A DNA stretch of 64,000 nt from Paenibacillus sp. PAMC 26794 (GCF_000316035.1 NZ_ANHX01000011.1:372001-436000), one strand, 5' to 3'; counted from the stretch's first letter, positions 34,717 through 44,126 are shown. A program made the numbers and translations. Notes: generated by a model not told the origin, from the sequence alone.

Positions 34717-34745
34717 ATTAAATCAAAAAAATTGGGGATAACAAA

Positions 34746-34787
34746 GATCGGAAGGTTGTTCGGTCATTGGAGTGTCCAGTGTAAATA
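34746..34787 (+). repeat. dispersed intergenic repeat, copy B
   Basis: Second copy of the element at 17825-17865, here between the terminator above and the 3' end of the minus-strand radical SAM gene. AACAA/TTGTT arms bracket the conserved GATCGGAAGG block, as ACAGAC/GTCTGT do in copy A. Confidence 0.55.
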
Positions 34788-34813
34788 TTCTTTAATTCAA
34801 CTTATATAGCCAT

Positions 34814-35632
34814 TTAGGGCTCAAATCCCGCCTGACTGATCCAGATCTCATCCTCGGCAAAATAGTCTTTCATCCGCTGAACCACAGTCTGATACGCATC
34901 TGGATGATACCAATGCTCCATCCCCACTTGCTGATAGAGCGACTCCATACCGAGTCGACGGGTGCGCTTGCCCTCACTACCATCGCCCATGAAATAATCG
35001 TCAATGCATACGCGCTGAACCAGAGGTCGTAAGACGGCAGCAAATTGTTCACTGCTGGGTAATACGGGAGCAATCGCAACCTGTGTGGGTATTCCGGCAT
35101 CACGCAACTGTTCCAATGCACGTAATCGGCCTGCAATTGGTGGAGCGGAAGGACTGAAATGCTTCCGCATATATTCCAGATTGGTCTCCACCGTCATGCT
35201 GACCCGGACTCGGTCGCCTAACTGCTGTAGCAGATCTATATCCCGTGTAACCAGTGGACTGCGGGTCTGAACCAAGACGAAATCCGGCGGATGCTGTACC
35301 ATGGTTTCAAGCAATGAACGCGTGATACGCTCCTTGTATTCGGCGGGTTGATACGGATCGGTACTGGATGACATGAACAGAGTGACTTTCCCTTTGGTCA
35401 GGGCACGCTGCAATTCTTTGGCGAACACTCGGGAAGCCTCTTGTTTCACATCGACCCAGCTCCCCCAATCCTCTTTGCGAAATAAAGAGACTGGCATCTG
35501 TCTGACATAACAATAGGAACAACCGAAGGCGCAGCCTGTGTAAGGATTCAGCGTATGTGTATAGCCATGAAGGAACCCTGTCCCCTTGTTGAGTAACGTT
35601 TTGGGTACTTTGTAAGTAAGATTCGTCTTCAT
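34814..35632 (-). CDS. spore photoproduct lyase-like radical SAM protein
   Basis: A 272-residue radical SAM enzyme of the SplB-related/Rv2578c-like group. The 4Fe-4S motif C34-x3-C38-x2-C41 is intact in TGCAFGCSYCY. The YTHTLNPYTGC lead-in, MSSSTDPYQPAE and VSMTVETN segments are typical of the group. It is shorter than true spore photoproduct lyase (about 340) and its reaction is not established. It overlaps the 3' end of the AdaA-like gene by 4 bases, so the pair is one transcript, which points to DNA-damage chemistry. Confidence 0.87.
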   Translation of the reverse strand: MKTNLTYKVPKTLLNKGTGFLHGYTHTLNPYTGCAFGCSYCYVRQMPVSLFRKEDWGSWVDVKQEASRVFAKELQRALTKGKVTLFMSSSTDPYQPAEYKERITRSLLETMVQHPPDFVLVQTRSPLVTRDIDLLQQLGDRVRVSMTVETNLEYMRKHFSPSAPPIAGRLRALEQLRDAGIPTQVAIAPVLPSSEQFAAVLRPLVQRVCIDDYFMGDGSEGKRTRRLGMESLYQQVGMEHWYHPDAYQTVVQRMKDYFAEDEIWISQAGFEP

Positions 35633-36213
35633 AAGTTCTCATGCCTTTCGCGGTAGTGTGCAGGTGTGAGACCTATGTGTTTGCGAAATACAGTAATGAA
35701 ATAAGCTGAATTGGATATACCGACATGGCGTCCAATATCGGTGACGGTAAGTCCGGTATGTTCAAGCAACTTCCGGGCTTCGGTAATTCGTTTTTCCTGA
35801 ATATATTGAACGGGTGTGCGGCCAGTAATCCGCTTGAACACACGATGCAGATGATAAGGACTACCATGACTTACAGTGGCAAGGACCTCCAAGGTTAGAG
35901 GTTCGGCGTAATGATGTTCGATGTAATCCGTCATCCCGTATATCCACTCCTGATCAGGTACCCGCTCGCCTGTTGGTTTGCAACGTTTGCAGGGTCTGAA
36001 CCTTCGTGCTAACGCTTCTTCAACATGTTGAAATATCAGCACATTTTCAGCTTTGGGTGCTCTGGACTTACAGGAAGGTCGGCAGAAAATGCCCGTTGTC
36101 TGCACACCATAAAAGAACGTTCCATCATAAGAATTATCGTTGTGGATGATGGCATGCCAATATTTTTCATCTATAGATTCGGGCAGTATGCGATCTTGAT
36201 CTGGACTTTCCAC
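35629..36213 (-). CDS. adaA: AdaA-like methylphosphotriester-sensing transcriptional activator
   Basis: A 194-residue protein: an Ada metal-binding domain (1-85) whose zinc ligands C44, C48, C75 and C78 are in FCRPSCKSR and PCKRC, then an AraC-type double HTH (about 95-190). In E. coli Ada the first of these cysteines takes a methyl group from DNA methylphosphotriesters and the methylated protein activates repair genes. No O6-methylguanine methyltransferase domain is attached, as in B. subtilis AdaA. The start is GTG 36213, with GAGG eight bases upstream; a longer in-frame extension to 36282 has no ribosome site. A minus-strand TATAAT lies just upstream (around 36230). Confidence 0.9.
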   Translation of the reverse strand: MESPDQDRILPESIDEKYWHAIIHNDNSYDGTFFYGVQTTGIFCRPSCKSRAPKAENVLIFQHVEEALARRFRPCKRCKPTGERVPDQEWIYGMTDYIEHHYAEPLTLEVLATVSHGSPYHLHRVFKRITGRTPVQYIQEKRITEARKLLEHTGLTVTDIGRHVGISNSAYFITVFRKHIGLTPAHYRERHENL

Positions 36214-36402
36214 GGTGATCACCTCATTTCTAATTATACCCTCAATTCCAAAGGATGGACGAGGTTTCAACTTAAAAAGCAAGATATCAATATCTGGGAT
36301 AAAGTACCTTCCTTCAATCTGAACGAAATATGAGCTACAATATACAGGATGGAAGTGGTTTATATCTCAAATGAAATTTATAGATGAAAGAGGTAGGTAG
36401 GC

Positions 36403-37383
36403 ATGGTTCGTTTTGGCGTAGTGGGTACCAACTGGATTACAGAAAGGCTTCTTGAAGCCGCAGCACAGGTTGAAGGATTCAAATTAACCGCCGTGTATTC
36501 AAGAACTGAAGATAAGGCTACTGCATTCGCAGATAAATATGATGTTGAACACCGCTTCACCGATCTGGAAGAGTTGGCGGCAAGTGATGTGATTGATGCA
36601 GTCTACATCGCAACACCGAATACGGTTCATGCGGAGCAGGCTGAGCTTTTTCTGAGAAACGGTAAACATGTATTGTGCGAGAAACCTCTGGCTGCAAATA
36701 GCGCCGAAGTTCGGAGCATAATCGATACAGCACGAGAACACGAGGTTCTGCTCATGGAAGCGATGAAATCGACCCTTGTTCCCCAGTTCAAAATGGTGCA
36801 GAAGAGCCTGCATAAAATCGGTCCTGTCCGCAAATATGTAGCAGGATACTCTCAGTATTCTTCGCGTTACGACAAGTACAAAGAGGGGATTGTCCTGAAC
36901 GCGTTCAAGCCTGAACTCGCTAATGGGGCGTTAATGGATCTCGGTGTGTATTGTCTCTATCCGCTGATTACATTGTTCGGTGCACCTAACCGGGTTCAAT
37001 CCCAAGCGATGATGCTGGAATCTGGCGTGGATGGACAAGGCAGTGTGCTGCTGGATTATGATGGGATGGATGCGGTTGTTACATACTCCAAAATCTCCAA
37101 TTCTCATGTACCAAGCGAAATTATGGGGGAACTGGGCAGCATCATCATTGACAAGATTGGCTCACCGGAACATGCAGAGATACGTTACAATGACGGTACG
37201 GTGGAGCAGCTCACAGTCGAACAAAACCATCCGGCGATGTATTATGAAGTGGAGGAGTTCGTGAATCTGGTTCAGGAAGGCAAAAAGGAGTCTGACATGA
37301 ACACGTATGAACGCTCCTATGTGACGATGCAGGTTATGGATCAGATTCGGAAACAGATTGGGCTTGTGTTCCCTAACGATTGA
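36403..37383 (+). CDS. Gfo/Idh/MocA family oxidoreductase (YulF-like)
   Basis: A 326-residue NAD(P)-dependent oxidoreductase. It has a nucleotide site FGVVGTNWITERLL, the HVLCEKPLAANS catalytic lysine motif, and a C-terminal domain with GALMDLGVYCLYPLITLFG. The compact length resembles B. subtilis YulF. Substrate is unknown. AGAGGTAGG precedes ATG 36403. The methyltransferase gene follows 30 bases downstream, so co-transcription is likely, although the three products of this run show no evident shared pathway. Confidence 0.88.
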   Translation: MVRFGVVGTNWITERLLEAAAQVEGFKLTAVYSRTEDKATAFADKYDVEHRFTDLEELAASDVIDAVYIATPNTVHAEQAELFLRNGKHVLCEKPLAANSAEVRSIIDTAREHEVLLMEAMKSTLVPQFKMVQKSLHKIGPVRKYVAGYSQYSSRYDKYKEGIVLNAFKPELANGALMDLGVYCLYPLITLFGAPNRVQSQAMMLESGVDGQGSVLLDYDGMDAVVTYSKISNSHVPSEIMGELGSIIIDKIGSPEHAEIRYNDGTVEQLTVEQNHPAMYYEVEEFVNLVQEGKKESDMNTYERSYVTMQVMDQIRKQIGLVFPND

Positions 37384-37413
37384 TTCAAAAACAGGAAAGG
37401 TAGCTGAGACGAG

Positions 37414-38139
37414 ATGAGCAGAGATGAGCTGAGCAACCGGTCCAATGATTCTGGAGGTTTGGAACTGAAACAGATTGTTTTCATAGGAAGAACCTTCGAA
37501 GAATATATGAAGATGTTCAACTTAACGGTGGACGAGATTAATGGCAGGTCCATTCTGGATTGTCCAGGCGGTGCCTGTTCGTTTAGTAGCCAAGCGCGCA
37601 AATTGGGTGCCAACCCCATGGCCGTGGATATGGCCTACGAATACAAGATCGACGAGCTTGAAGTAAAGGGATTCCAGGATATTGAGCATACGATGAAACA
37701 GATGGAACCGGTGCAAAGCATATATGTGTGGGATCAATTTGGATCAATCCAGGGGTTAAAGGAAGAGCGAACTCGTGCCATCACAGATTGCGTAGCAGAT
37801 ATGAAAATGTTTCCTGACCGTTATGTGGCGTCTGTGCTGCCGAAGCTTCCCTTTGCCGATGAACAATTCGATCTGACGTTATCAGCCCATTTCCTGTTTA
37901 CGTATGCGGATCGATTGGAGGTTGATTTTCATGTTGCAACCGTGATGGAACTACTGCGTGTGACCAAACGAGAGGTTCGCATTTTTCCAACAGTTGATCT
38001 GTCTGGCGAACGTTACAAGCACATGGATGAATTAAAATTAAAACTTGAAGAGTGTGGGTGCACGGTATCCGAAGAACCAACAGCATATGAATTTCAACGG
38101 AATGCTCACACCATGCTTCAAATTGTTAAACATAATTGA
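37414..38139 (+). CDS. class I SAM-dependent methyltransferase-like protein
   Basis: A 241-residue protein with a methyltransferase Rossmann core. Motif I is a variant, ILDCPGGACSF, followed by ANPMAVDMAY as the acidic strand II. FADEQFDLTLSAHFLFTY corresponds to motif IV. The target is unknown. The PGG in motif I instead of the commoner GxG is shared with a subset of uncharacterised bacterial methyltransferases. The 21-base gap to the epimerase gene suggests one transcript. Confidence 0.75.
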   Translation: MSRDELSNRSNDSGGLELKQIVFIGRTFEEYMKMFNLTVDEINGRSILDCPGGACSFSSQARKLGANPMAVDMAYEYKIDELEVKGFQDIEHTMKQMEPVQSIYVWDQFGSIQGLKEERTRAITDCVADMKMFPDRYVASVLPKLPFADEQFDLTLSAHFLFTYADRLEVDFHVATVMELLRVTKREVRIFPTVDLSGERYKHMDELKLKLEECGCTVSEEPTAYEFQRNAHTMLQIVKHN

Positions 38140-38160
38140 ACAAGATAGGAGGTTTTTTGG

Positions 38161-39054
38161 ATGAATAAAGTACTTATACTTGGGGGTACACGTTTTTTTG
38201 GTAAACGTCTCGTGGATCACTTGCTGTGGGAAGGGAAGTCTCAGATCACAGTCGCGACTCGTGGTAAAACGGATGTCGACTTCGGTCCCGAAGTGAATCG
38301 AATCAAGATGGATCGTGAAGACCCGGAATCTCTGGCAGAGGTTGCGCAGACAGACATGTGGGATGTCGTGTACGACAATATCTGTTATTCCCCAGATGCG
38401 GCGAAAGCGGCATGTGAAGCTTTTGCAGGACGCACCAAAAGATACGTTTTGACATCCACACTCTCGGTGTACGGTGATCCCAGACCTGGATTTAAGGAAA
38501 CGGATTTTGACCCGTATACATATCCATTACAGTATGGGAGTGCGGAGGATTTTTCGTATGGCGAAGGCAAACGGCTTGCGGAGGCAGTGTTTTTCCAGGA
38601 AGCAGACTTCCCGGTTGTGGCGATGCGCATTCCCATTGTACTCGGAATTGATGATTATACGAGAAGACTTCATTTTCATATTGAACATGTGCAAAAAGGA
38701 AAACCGATCGGCATGCCAAATCCGGATGCGGAGATTGGATTTATCAATTCCACCGAAGCGGCAAGATTTCTTGCTTGGCTTGGACACTCGTCCATTACCG
38801 GTCCGGTGAATGCAGCTTCCAAGGGGGCGATTACGCTGTCAGCCATGATACATCTGATCGAGACGGTCACGGGCATGCAGTCCCAGATTCTCACGGAAAC
38901 GGTGAAAGAGGACATGTCCCCCTTCGGAATTGAGCAATCATGGACGATGGAGACGACCAAGGCAGAACAAGCAGGTTATACGTTCGAACCTCTGATGGAC
39001 TGGTTCCCGGGAATCGTTCGTGAGGTCGCTCTTGCATTACAGTCGGAGCGGTAG
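38161..39054 (+). CDS. NAD-dependent epimerase/dehydratase family protein
   Basis: A 297-residue extended short-chain dehydrogenase. The N-terminus KVLILGGTRFFGKRLVDHLL is the Gly-rich NAD(P) site. In place of a classical Ser-Tyr-Lys triad one sees TSTLSVYGD and YGEGKRLAEAVF (YxxxK). It resembles NDP-sugar epimerase-like proteins of unknown substrate. GGAGG (38149-38153) precedes ATG 38161. It closes a three-gene run and is followed by a hairpin shared with the convergent LacI gene. Confidence 0.85.
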   Translation: MNKVLILGGTRFFGKRLVDHLLWEGKSQITVATRGKTDVDFGPEVNRIKMDREDPESLAEVAQTDMWDVVYDNICYSPDAAKAACEAFAGRTKRYVLTSTLSVYGDPRPGFKETDFDPYTYPLQYGSAEDFSYGEGKRLAEAVFFQEADFPVVAMRIPIVLGIDDYTRRLHFHIEHVQKGKPIGMPNPDAEIGFINSTEAARFLAWLGHSSITGPVNAASKGAITLSAMIHLIETVTGMQSQILTETVKEDMSPFGIEQSWTMETTKAEQAGYTFEPLMDWFPGIVREVALALQSER

Positions 39055-39144
39055 ATTATCGGCTCGGATGGAACCAAATGAAACTGAACGAACCTGACGA
39101 ACCAATCGGTCCGGACGAACGGGTCATTCTAACGAATGAACTTC

Positions 39145-39187
39145 AAACAGGGTGCAACCAGAGTGTAATCTCCGGTGCACCCTGTTT
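39145..39187. terminator. hairpin between convergent genes, possible bidirectional terminator
   Basis: AAACAGGGTGCA (39145-39156) pairs perfectly with TGCACCCTGTTT (39176-39187), 12 bp. A/T bases flank both sides but no long T-run is present. Confidence 0.6.
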
Positions 39188-39282
39188 ATGTTGTACATTT
39201 TTCGAATTTGAACAGGACCTAATCCAGATAAGTGGGACTAATCATTTACGCGATAATATTTAGTCAACTCTGGTGCTTAACT

Positions 39283-40299
39283 CTATTTTTGCTCACGTGG
39301 AGCAGTAGCTGAAGCCCGTATGCGCAGTTCTGACGGTAGAATGACGGTTTGGGCTTCGGAAGGGGCCTTGCCCTCAATTCGGTCAATCAGCATCTGTACT
39401 CCCTGAAACCCAAATTCATATGCTGGCTGTGCTGCTACAGTCAGAAAAGGATCGAAGGCTGAAGCCAGATCCAGATCGTCGAAGCACACAACAGAGATGT
39501 CTTCTGGTACACGTAGTCCTCGTTTGCGCAAAAGCCGGATGACCCCAATCGCCAGCATGTTGTTGGCTGCAAAAATGGCTGTTGGTTGATTTGGTTGAGA
39601 GAGTAGTCTATCGAGTCCCTCTACATCACTGAAATCCCGGTACCCGGTTCGAAGCACAAGCTCGGGATCGATATCAGCTCCGGCCTCACGTAAACCCGCT
39701 ATATAACCTTCCTCCCGCAGTCTTGCGGTAGAAACCTCCGAAGAACCATTGACCAGTGCAATGCGCCGATGCCCCAATTGCACCAGATATCGGATCAGCT
39801 CAATCGCGCCTTCCCGGCTATCTCCGGCAATCATATCTGACGTAATGCCAGGAACGGTTCGGTCCAGAAAGACAAACGGAATATGACGTTCCTGCAACTG
39901 TTTCAGATGAGGAAGAGAACGATCCCCCGCAGGGGCATAGAGTACACCATCCACGCGAGTAGACAGAATCGCATCCACGTAATCCTTTTCCTTATTGTAA
40001 TCCTCGTCACTATTGCCGAATAAAAGACGGTACCCACGAAGATGGGCTGCATCTTCAGCACCACGGGCCAGTGTTGTATAAAAAGGGTTGGTAATATCCG
40101 TAATGAGCAATGAAAGCATTTGAGTTCGTTGAAGCACAAGGCTGCGCGCATTGGAGTTCGGGATGTAGCCCAGTTCGTCGATCACCTGTTGCACACGTTC
40201 GCGTGTCGCGGAACTTATGCGGCCTGTATGATTAATGACCTTGGAGACCGTCATGGCGGAGACGCTGGCTTTTTTGGCAATATCGTAAATGGTAATCAT
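39283..40299 (-). CDS. LacI family regulator, probable repressor of the L-fucose genes
   Basis: A 338-residue LacI-type regulator. The HTH is ITIYDIAKKASVSAMTVSK followed by VINHTGRIS and the hinge LGYIPNSNARSLVLQRTQ. The sugar-binding domain runs from about 60. The start is ATG 40299; a 25-codon upstream extension has no family similarity. A minus-strand promoter TTGCTG-16-TATAGA is plausible (-10 complement at 40336-40341). It is divergent from the fucI transcription unit, and the 22-bp palindrome between them is the likely target. The effector is presumably fucose or a metabolite of it; this is inference. Confidence 0.88.
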   Translation of the reverse strand: MITIYDIAKKASVSAMTVSKVINHTGRISSATRERVQQVIDELGYIPNSNARSLVLQRTQMLSLLITDITNPFYTTLARGAEDAAHLRGYRLLFGNSDEDYNKEKDYVDAILSTRVDGVLYAPAGDRSLPHLKQLQERHIPFVFLDRTVPGITSDMIAGDSREGAIELIRYLVQLGHRRIALVNGSSEVSTARLREEGYIAGLREAGADIDPELVLRTGYRDFSDVEGLDRLLSQPNQPTAIFAANNMLAIGVIRLLRKRGLRVPEDISVVCFDDLDLASAFDPFLTVAAQPAYEFGFQGVQMLIDRIEGKAPSEAQTVILPSELRIRASATAPREQK

Positions 40300-40353
40300 T
40301 AGGAATCCAACCTTTCCGCAACATAGTCTTACCATTCTATAGGATAATGCCAA

Positions 40354-40382
40354 TTGACAGCAAGATAGGCCCATGCTATGTT
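40354..40382 (+). promoter_or_regulatory. sigma-A promoter of the fucose genes
   Basis: Consensus -35 TTGACA (40354-40359), 17-base spacer, -10 TATGTT (40377-40382). The expected start is near 40389, giving a leader of about 320 bases before fucI. Confidence 0.65.
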
Positions 40383-40402
40383 AGGGTTACCGATAACCCT
40401 AA
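40381..40402. promoter_or_regulatory. 22-bp palindromic LacI-type operator
   Basis: Arms TTAGGGTTA and TAACCCTAA surround CCGA with a central CG step. It overlaps the -10 box and start site of the promoter above, so bound repressor would block initiation. Confidence 0.65.
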
Positions 40403-40425
40403 AGGGTACTGTACGTATTTACTAC

Positions 40426-40513
40426 ATAAACCATTTCGTTAAATTTGCTCATGCACGTTCCATTTTCTTGAATAGAGGAACTACATACATAGCTAATTAA
40501 TGAAATGGTTTAT
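40426..40513 (+). repeat. long-range inverted repeat in the fucI leader
   Basis: ATAAACCATTTCGTTAA (40426-40442) is complementary to TTAATGAAATGGTTTAT (40497-40513) at 16 of 17 positions, with a G-U at the remaining one. In RNA this forms a stem with a 54-base loop; in DNA the arms could be two inverted regulator sites. Confidence 0.55.
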
Positions 40514-40530
40514 TGGTATTTTTTCAAATA

Positions 40531-40544
40531 TGTAAACGCATTCA
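40531..40544 (+). promoter_or_regulatory. cre site (CcpA) in the fucI leader
   Basis: TGTAAACGCATTCA matches TGWAARCGYTWWCA at 13 of 14 positions. It lies about 145 bases downstream of the expected start, a position suited to transcription roadblock by CcpA. Confidence 0.65.
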
Positions 40545-40711
40545 ACCCAAGCGAGGCTCTTGGCAATCTGTGTATGTAGCTCTTGTATGCCATTCGGGTA
40601 TCGGTTCTATTTCCGTCATTATCTTATTCCAGTCACTGCACATGGATCAGACAGAAGGTTTCTCAATTCAACCCAAATTCTATGAAACGAATTGAAGGAG
40701 GACATTCCAGT

Positions 40712-42502
40712 ATGACACATCAGGATTATCGTTATAAGCAGGCTTTCCCCAAGATTGGTATTCGTCCCACGATTGATGGAAGACGCAAAGGTGTTCGGGA
40801 ATCACTGGAAGAGCAGACGATGCGGATGGCGACATCTGTTGCGGAACTGCTTGCAGCCGAACTACGTTATCCTGACGGCTCCGCGGTGGAGTGTGTTGTG
40901 GCCGAGACCTGTATTGGCGGAGTGGCCGAAGCGGCCGCAGCATCAGAATTGTTCAGCCGTTCGAACGTTGGCGTAACGATCACCGTGACACCATGCTGGT
41001 GTTATGGTACGGAAACGATGGATATGTCACCATCCATTCCTACTGCTATCTGGGGGTTTAACGGGACTGAACGTCCGGGTGCAGTCTATCTGGCAGCGGT
41101 ACTTTCTGCTCATGCACAGAAGGGGATTCCTGCCTTTGGAATCTATGGAGAGGATGTGCAGGACGGCGGGGATACAACAATTCCCGATGACGTACGTGAG
41201 AAATTGCTCCGGTTCAGCCGTGCGGGTCTTGCAGCCGCAACCTTGAAAGGGCAAGCGTATCTGTCTATTGGATCGGTATCCATGGGGATTGCAGGATCGA
41301 TTGTGAACGATTCATTTTTCCAAGAGTATCTGGGCATGCGCAACGAATATGTGGATATGAGCGAACTCACTCGTCGTATTGAAGAAGAAATCTACGATCC
41401 TGAGGAGTATAAGCTCGCACTGGCCTGGGTGAAGGAGAATTGTAGCGAAGGTCCGGACAACAACGCTGCCCATCTGCAAACGGATCGCAAACGCAAAGAG
41501 TACGAATGGGAAACGGTTGTGAAAATGACCCAAATCGTGCGTGACTTGATGGCGGGCAACCCAAGATTGGCAGAGCTTGGGTTTACAGAGGAGTCGATGG
41601 GTCACCATGCGATTGTATCTGGCTTCCAGGGACAACGGCAGTGGACGGATCATTCTCCGAACGGAGATTTTCTGGAGTCGATATTGAATTCTTCCTTTGA
41701 CTGGAATGGCAAACGAGCGCCTTATCTGGTTGCAACGGAGAATGATAGCCTGAACGGTGTATCGATGTTATTCGGTTCGTTGCTCACACATACGGCTCAG
41801 ATCTTCGCTGATGTGCGTACGTATTGGAGTCCGGATTCGGTACAGCGTGTGACGGGACATCAGTTGGAAGGAAATGCGAAGGACGGCATTCTGCATCTGA
41901 TCAACTCTGGTTCGGCAGCTTTGGATGGCACTGGGCAACAATCCAGAGATGGTAAGCCTGTACTCAAGCCATTCTGGGAAATTACAGATGAGGAAGTTCA
42001 GGACTGCCTGAAAGCAACATCGTGGAGACCGGCATCCGTAGAGTATTTCCGCGGGGGCGGCTATTCAGCGGATTTTCTGACCAAAGGCGGCATGCCTGTA
42101 ACGATGACACGTCTGAATCTGGTCAAAGGACTGGGTCCAGTGTTGCAAATCGCTCAAGGTTACACGGTCGATCTGCCTGAAAATGTGCATGATATGCTTG
42201 ATCAGCGGACAGATCCAACCTGGCCATCCACTTGGTTTGCACCTGTTCTAACCGGATCGGGAGCGTTTACTTCCGTTTACGAAGTCATGAATCAATGGGG
42301 CGCCAACCATGGCTCTATCTCGTATGGACACATCGGTGCTGATCTGATTACGCTGGCTTCCATGCTTCGCATTCCGGTAAATATGCATAATGTACCTGAA
42401 ACGGAAATTTTCCGTCCACGTGCATGGGGATTGTTCGGCACAAGTGAGCCGGAGAGCGCAGACTACCGTGCTTGTAGTGTGTTTGGCCCGCTGTATCGTT
42501 AA
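40712..42502 (+). CDS. fucI: L-fucose isomerase
   Basis: A 596-residue Mn-dependent ketol isomerase converting L-fucose to L-fuculose (also D-arabinose to D-ribulose). It aligns along its full length with E. coli FucI (591), including [33 protein letters not shown] and [16 protein letters not shown]. The metal-ligand segments [10 protein letters not shown] and [10 protein letters not shown] are unchanged. ATG 40712 follows AAGGAGG; the frame is open further upstream but without a ribosome site. It is the first gene of the fucose unit and is separated from the kinase by a hairpin. Confidence 0.96.
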   Translation: MTHQDYRYKQAFPKIGIRPTIDGRRKGVRESLEEQTMRMATSVAELLAAELRYPDGSAVECVVAETCIGGVAEAAAASELFSRSNVGVTITVTPCWCYGTETMDMSPSIPTAIWGFNGTERPGAVYLAAVLSAHAQKGIPAFGIYGEDVQDGGDTTIPDDVREKLLRFSRAGLAAATLKGQAYLSIGSVSMGIAGSIVNDSFFQEYLGMRNEYVDMSELTRRIEEEIYDPEEYKLALAWVKENCSEGPDNNAAHLQTDRKRKEYEWETVVKMTQIVRDLMAGNPRLAELGFTEESMGHHAIVSGFQGQRQWTDHSPNGDFLESILNSSFDWNGKRAPYLVATENDSLNGVSMLFGSLLTHTAQIFADVRTYWSPDSVQRVTGHQLEGNAKDGILHLINSGSAALDGTGQQSRDGKPVLKPFWEITDEEVQDCLKATSWRPASVEYFRGGGYSADFLTKGGMPVTMTRLNLVKGLGPVLQIAQGYTVDLPENVHDMLDQRTDPTWPSTWFAPVLTGSGAFTSVYEVMNQWGANHGSISYGHIGADLITLASMLRIPVNMHNVPETEIFRPRAWGLFGTSEPESADYRACSVFGPLYR

Positions 42503-42523
42503 AATAAAGTTCCATTCCTGTCA

Positions 42524-42567
42524 AACGCCATGTACCTTGTGAAATGAGGTAACATGGCGTTCTCTTG
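42524..42567 (+). terminator. hairpin between fucI and kinase, possible partial terminator
   Basis: AACGCCATGT (42524-42533) pairs with ACATGGCGTT (42552-42561), with inner ACCT/AGGT. The tail (TCTCTT) is a poor T-run, so attenuation or 3'-end protection of the fucI message is as likely as full termination. Confidence 0.5.
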
Positions 42568-42626
42568 AAAGCTGTGTTCAGAACTCGAATACGGCTTATC
42601 GCGTAGAGTTAAGGAGGCTTGAAAGA

Positions 42627-44117
42627 ATGGGCAATCAAGCAACACATGTGCTTGCTGCCGATTACGGCGCTGGGAGTGGACGCGTAGTCCGGGGTTCTTT
42701 TGATGGAAACAGACTCTCGTTACAAGAAGTGCATCGTTTCAACAACGAACCCGTGCAACTGGGGGACGAATTGTATTGGGATTTCTTGCGACTTTTTCAT
42801 GAATTAAAACAAGGCATTGTGAAAGGGACGCAAGGCGTCTCTCCATCGGTCCGTTCTATAGCTGTGGATACGTGGGGAGTGGACTATGGACTGGTGGATG
42901 GTGCGGGAAGGTTGTGCTCGAACCCGCGGCACTATCGGGAAGCACGCAATGCACAGTGGATGGAAGAAGTACTGCACATGGTGAAAGAAGAAGAACTGTA
43001 TGCCATGTCCGGCGTTTTGCCGCAGCAGATTAATACAGTATTCCAGCTACTAGGCAGTGTACGAGAGCAGGCCGAAGGTTTGCGTCCGGATGTGCGCATG
43101 TTATTTATGCCGGATTTATTTCACTATTATCTATCTGGTCAGCTGGCTTGTGAGTATACGATTGCAAGTACCAGTGGGCTGTTGCATGCAGGCGAGGCGC
43201 GTTGGAATGAACACCTGATCGGGCGTCTCGGTATACCGGAAACATTATTTCCAAAACTCGTTCAACCGGGTACCGTGCTGGGCAATTTAACGAATGAGTT
43301 GTGCGCCGAGTTACGGACTGGACCGATGCAGGTAGTCTCTGTGGGCTCACATGATACTGCATCTGCCTTGGCAGCGATTCCCGCGATGGATTCGGACTTC
43401 GCTTTTATCAGCTGTGGAACTTGGTCTCTTATGGGTGTGGAGCGTGATACACCTGTATTGGATAACAGAAGTCGTGCATTGGGATTCACCAATGAAGGGA
43501 CCGTGAATGGCAAAGTACGTACCCTGAAAAATCGTTCAGGCTTGTGGCTGCTACAGGAATGCAAACGGCAATGGGAGCGGGAGAATCAACCTTTTACACA
43601 TGAAGAACTGATTCAACTGGCTACCTTGGTAGCGCCGCATCAAAGTTATGTATCGCCGGGAGATGGCATGTATTTGGCGCCAGGAAATATGGCTGAACGA
43701 ATACGGCAACAATGCAGTCTCACCGGACAGACTGTACCCGAAACGACTGGAGCGATTGTACGCTGCATTCTGGAAAGTCTAGCACTGGAATTCAGACAGA
43801 CGCTGGATGAACTGCAGTTGATTACAGGTACAAGACCTCGTGTCATTCATATGGTTGGTGGTGGTGTACACAATCGATTATTATGCCAGTTTACAGCCAA
43901 TGCAGCCGGTGTCCCGGTGGTGGCAGGACCGGCAGAGGCGACTTCAGCCGGGAATTGCATGCTGCAATTCCTTGCACATGGAGAAGTGAGTAGCTTGGCC
44001 GAGGTCCGGGAGGTCATGGCTGCTTCCTTTTCCCCCGAGACCTATGAGCCTGAGGATACGGAGCTGTGGCAGGAAGCTTATGAATACTACCAAAGTCTGA
44101 ATCAAATCAAAAGGTAA
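42627..44117 (+). CDS. FGGY kinase of rhamnulokinase type, probable L-fuculokinase
   Basis: A 496-residue FGGY carbohydrate kinase. The phosphate-1 motif LAADYGAGSGRVV, DTWGVDYGLVD with the catalytic Asp, SHDTASA and MVGGGVHNRLLCQFTANAAG are intact. Sequence features are those of the RhaB branch (L-rhamnulokinase), but its neighbours are fucI and a fuculose-phosphate-type aldolase, and no rhamnose isomerase is present, so phosphorylation of L-fuculose is the most likely job. Rhamnulokinase-type enzymes are known to accept related ketoses. AAGGAGG precedes ATG 42627. Confidence 0.87.
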   Translation: MGNQATHVLAADYGAGSGRVVRGSFDGNRLSLQEVHRFNNEPVQLGDELYWDFLRLFHELKQGIVKGTQGVSPSVRSIAVDTWGVDYGLVDGAGRLCSNPRHYREARNAQWMEEVLHMVKEEELYAMSGVLPQQINTVFQLLGSVREQAEGLRPDVRMLFMPDLFHYYLSGQLACEYTIASTSGLLHAGEARWNEHLIGRLGIPETLFPKLVQPGTVLGNLTNELCAELRTGPMQVVSVGSHDTASALAAIPAMDSDFAFISCGTWSLMGVERDTPVLDNRSRALGFTNEGTVNGKVRTLKNRSGLWLLQECKRQWERENQPFTHEELIQLATLVAPHQSYVSPGDGMYLAPGNMAERIRQQCSLTGQTVPETTGAIVRCILESLALEFRQTLDELQLITGTRPRVIHMVGGGVHNRLLCQFTANAAGVPVVAGPAEATSAGNCMLQFLAHGEVSSLAEVREVMAASFSPETYEPEDTELWQEAYEYYQSLNQIKR

Positions 44118-44126
44118 TGAACAGAT

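Noticed and set aside
39078-39263. 61-codon frame after the epimerase
   Set aside because: It contains the 12-bp terminator-like hairpin, has no ribosome site and low-complexity Glu/Asp/Pro start; judged non-coding.
40426-40513. Interpretation of the fucI leader arms as transposon terminal repeats
   Set aside because: The enclosed 54 bases hold no target duplication or gene, and the arms lie inside a coherent regulatory region.
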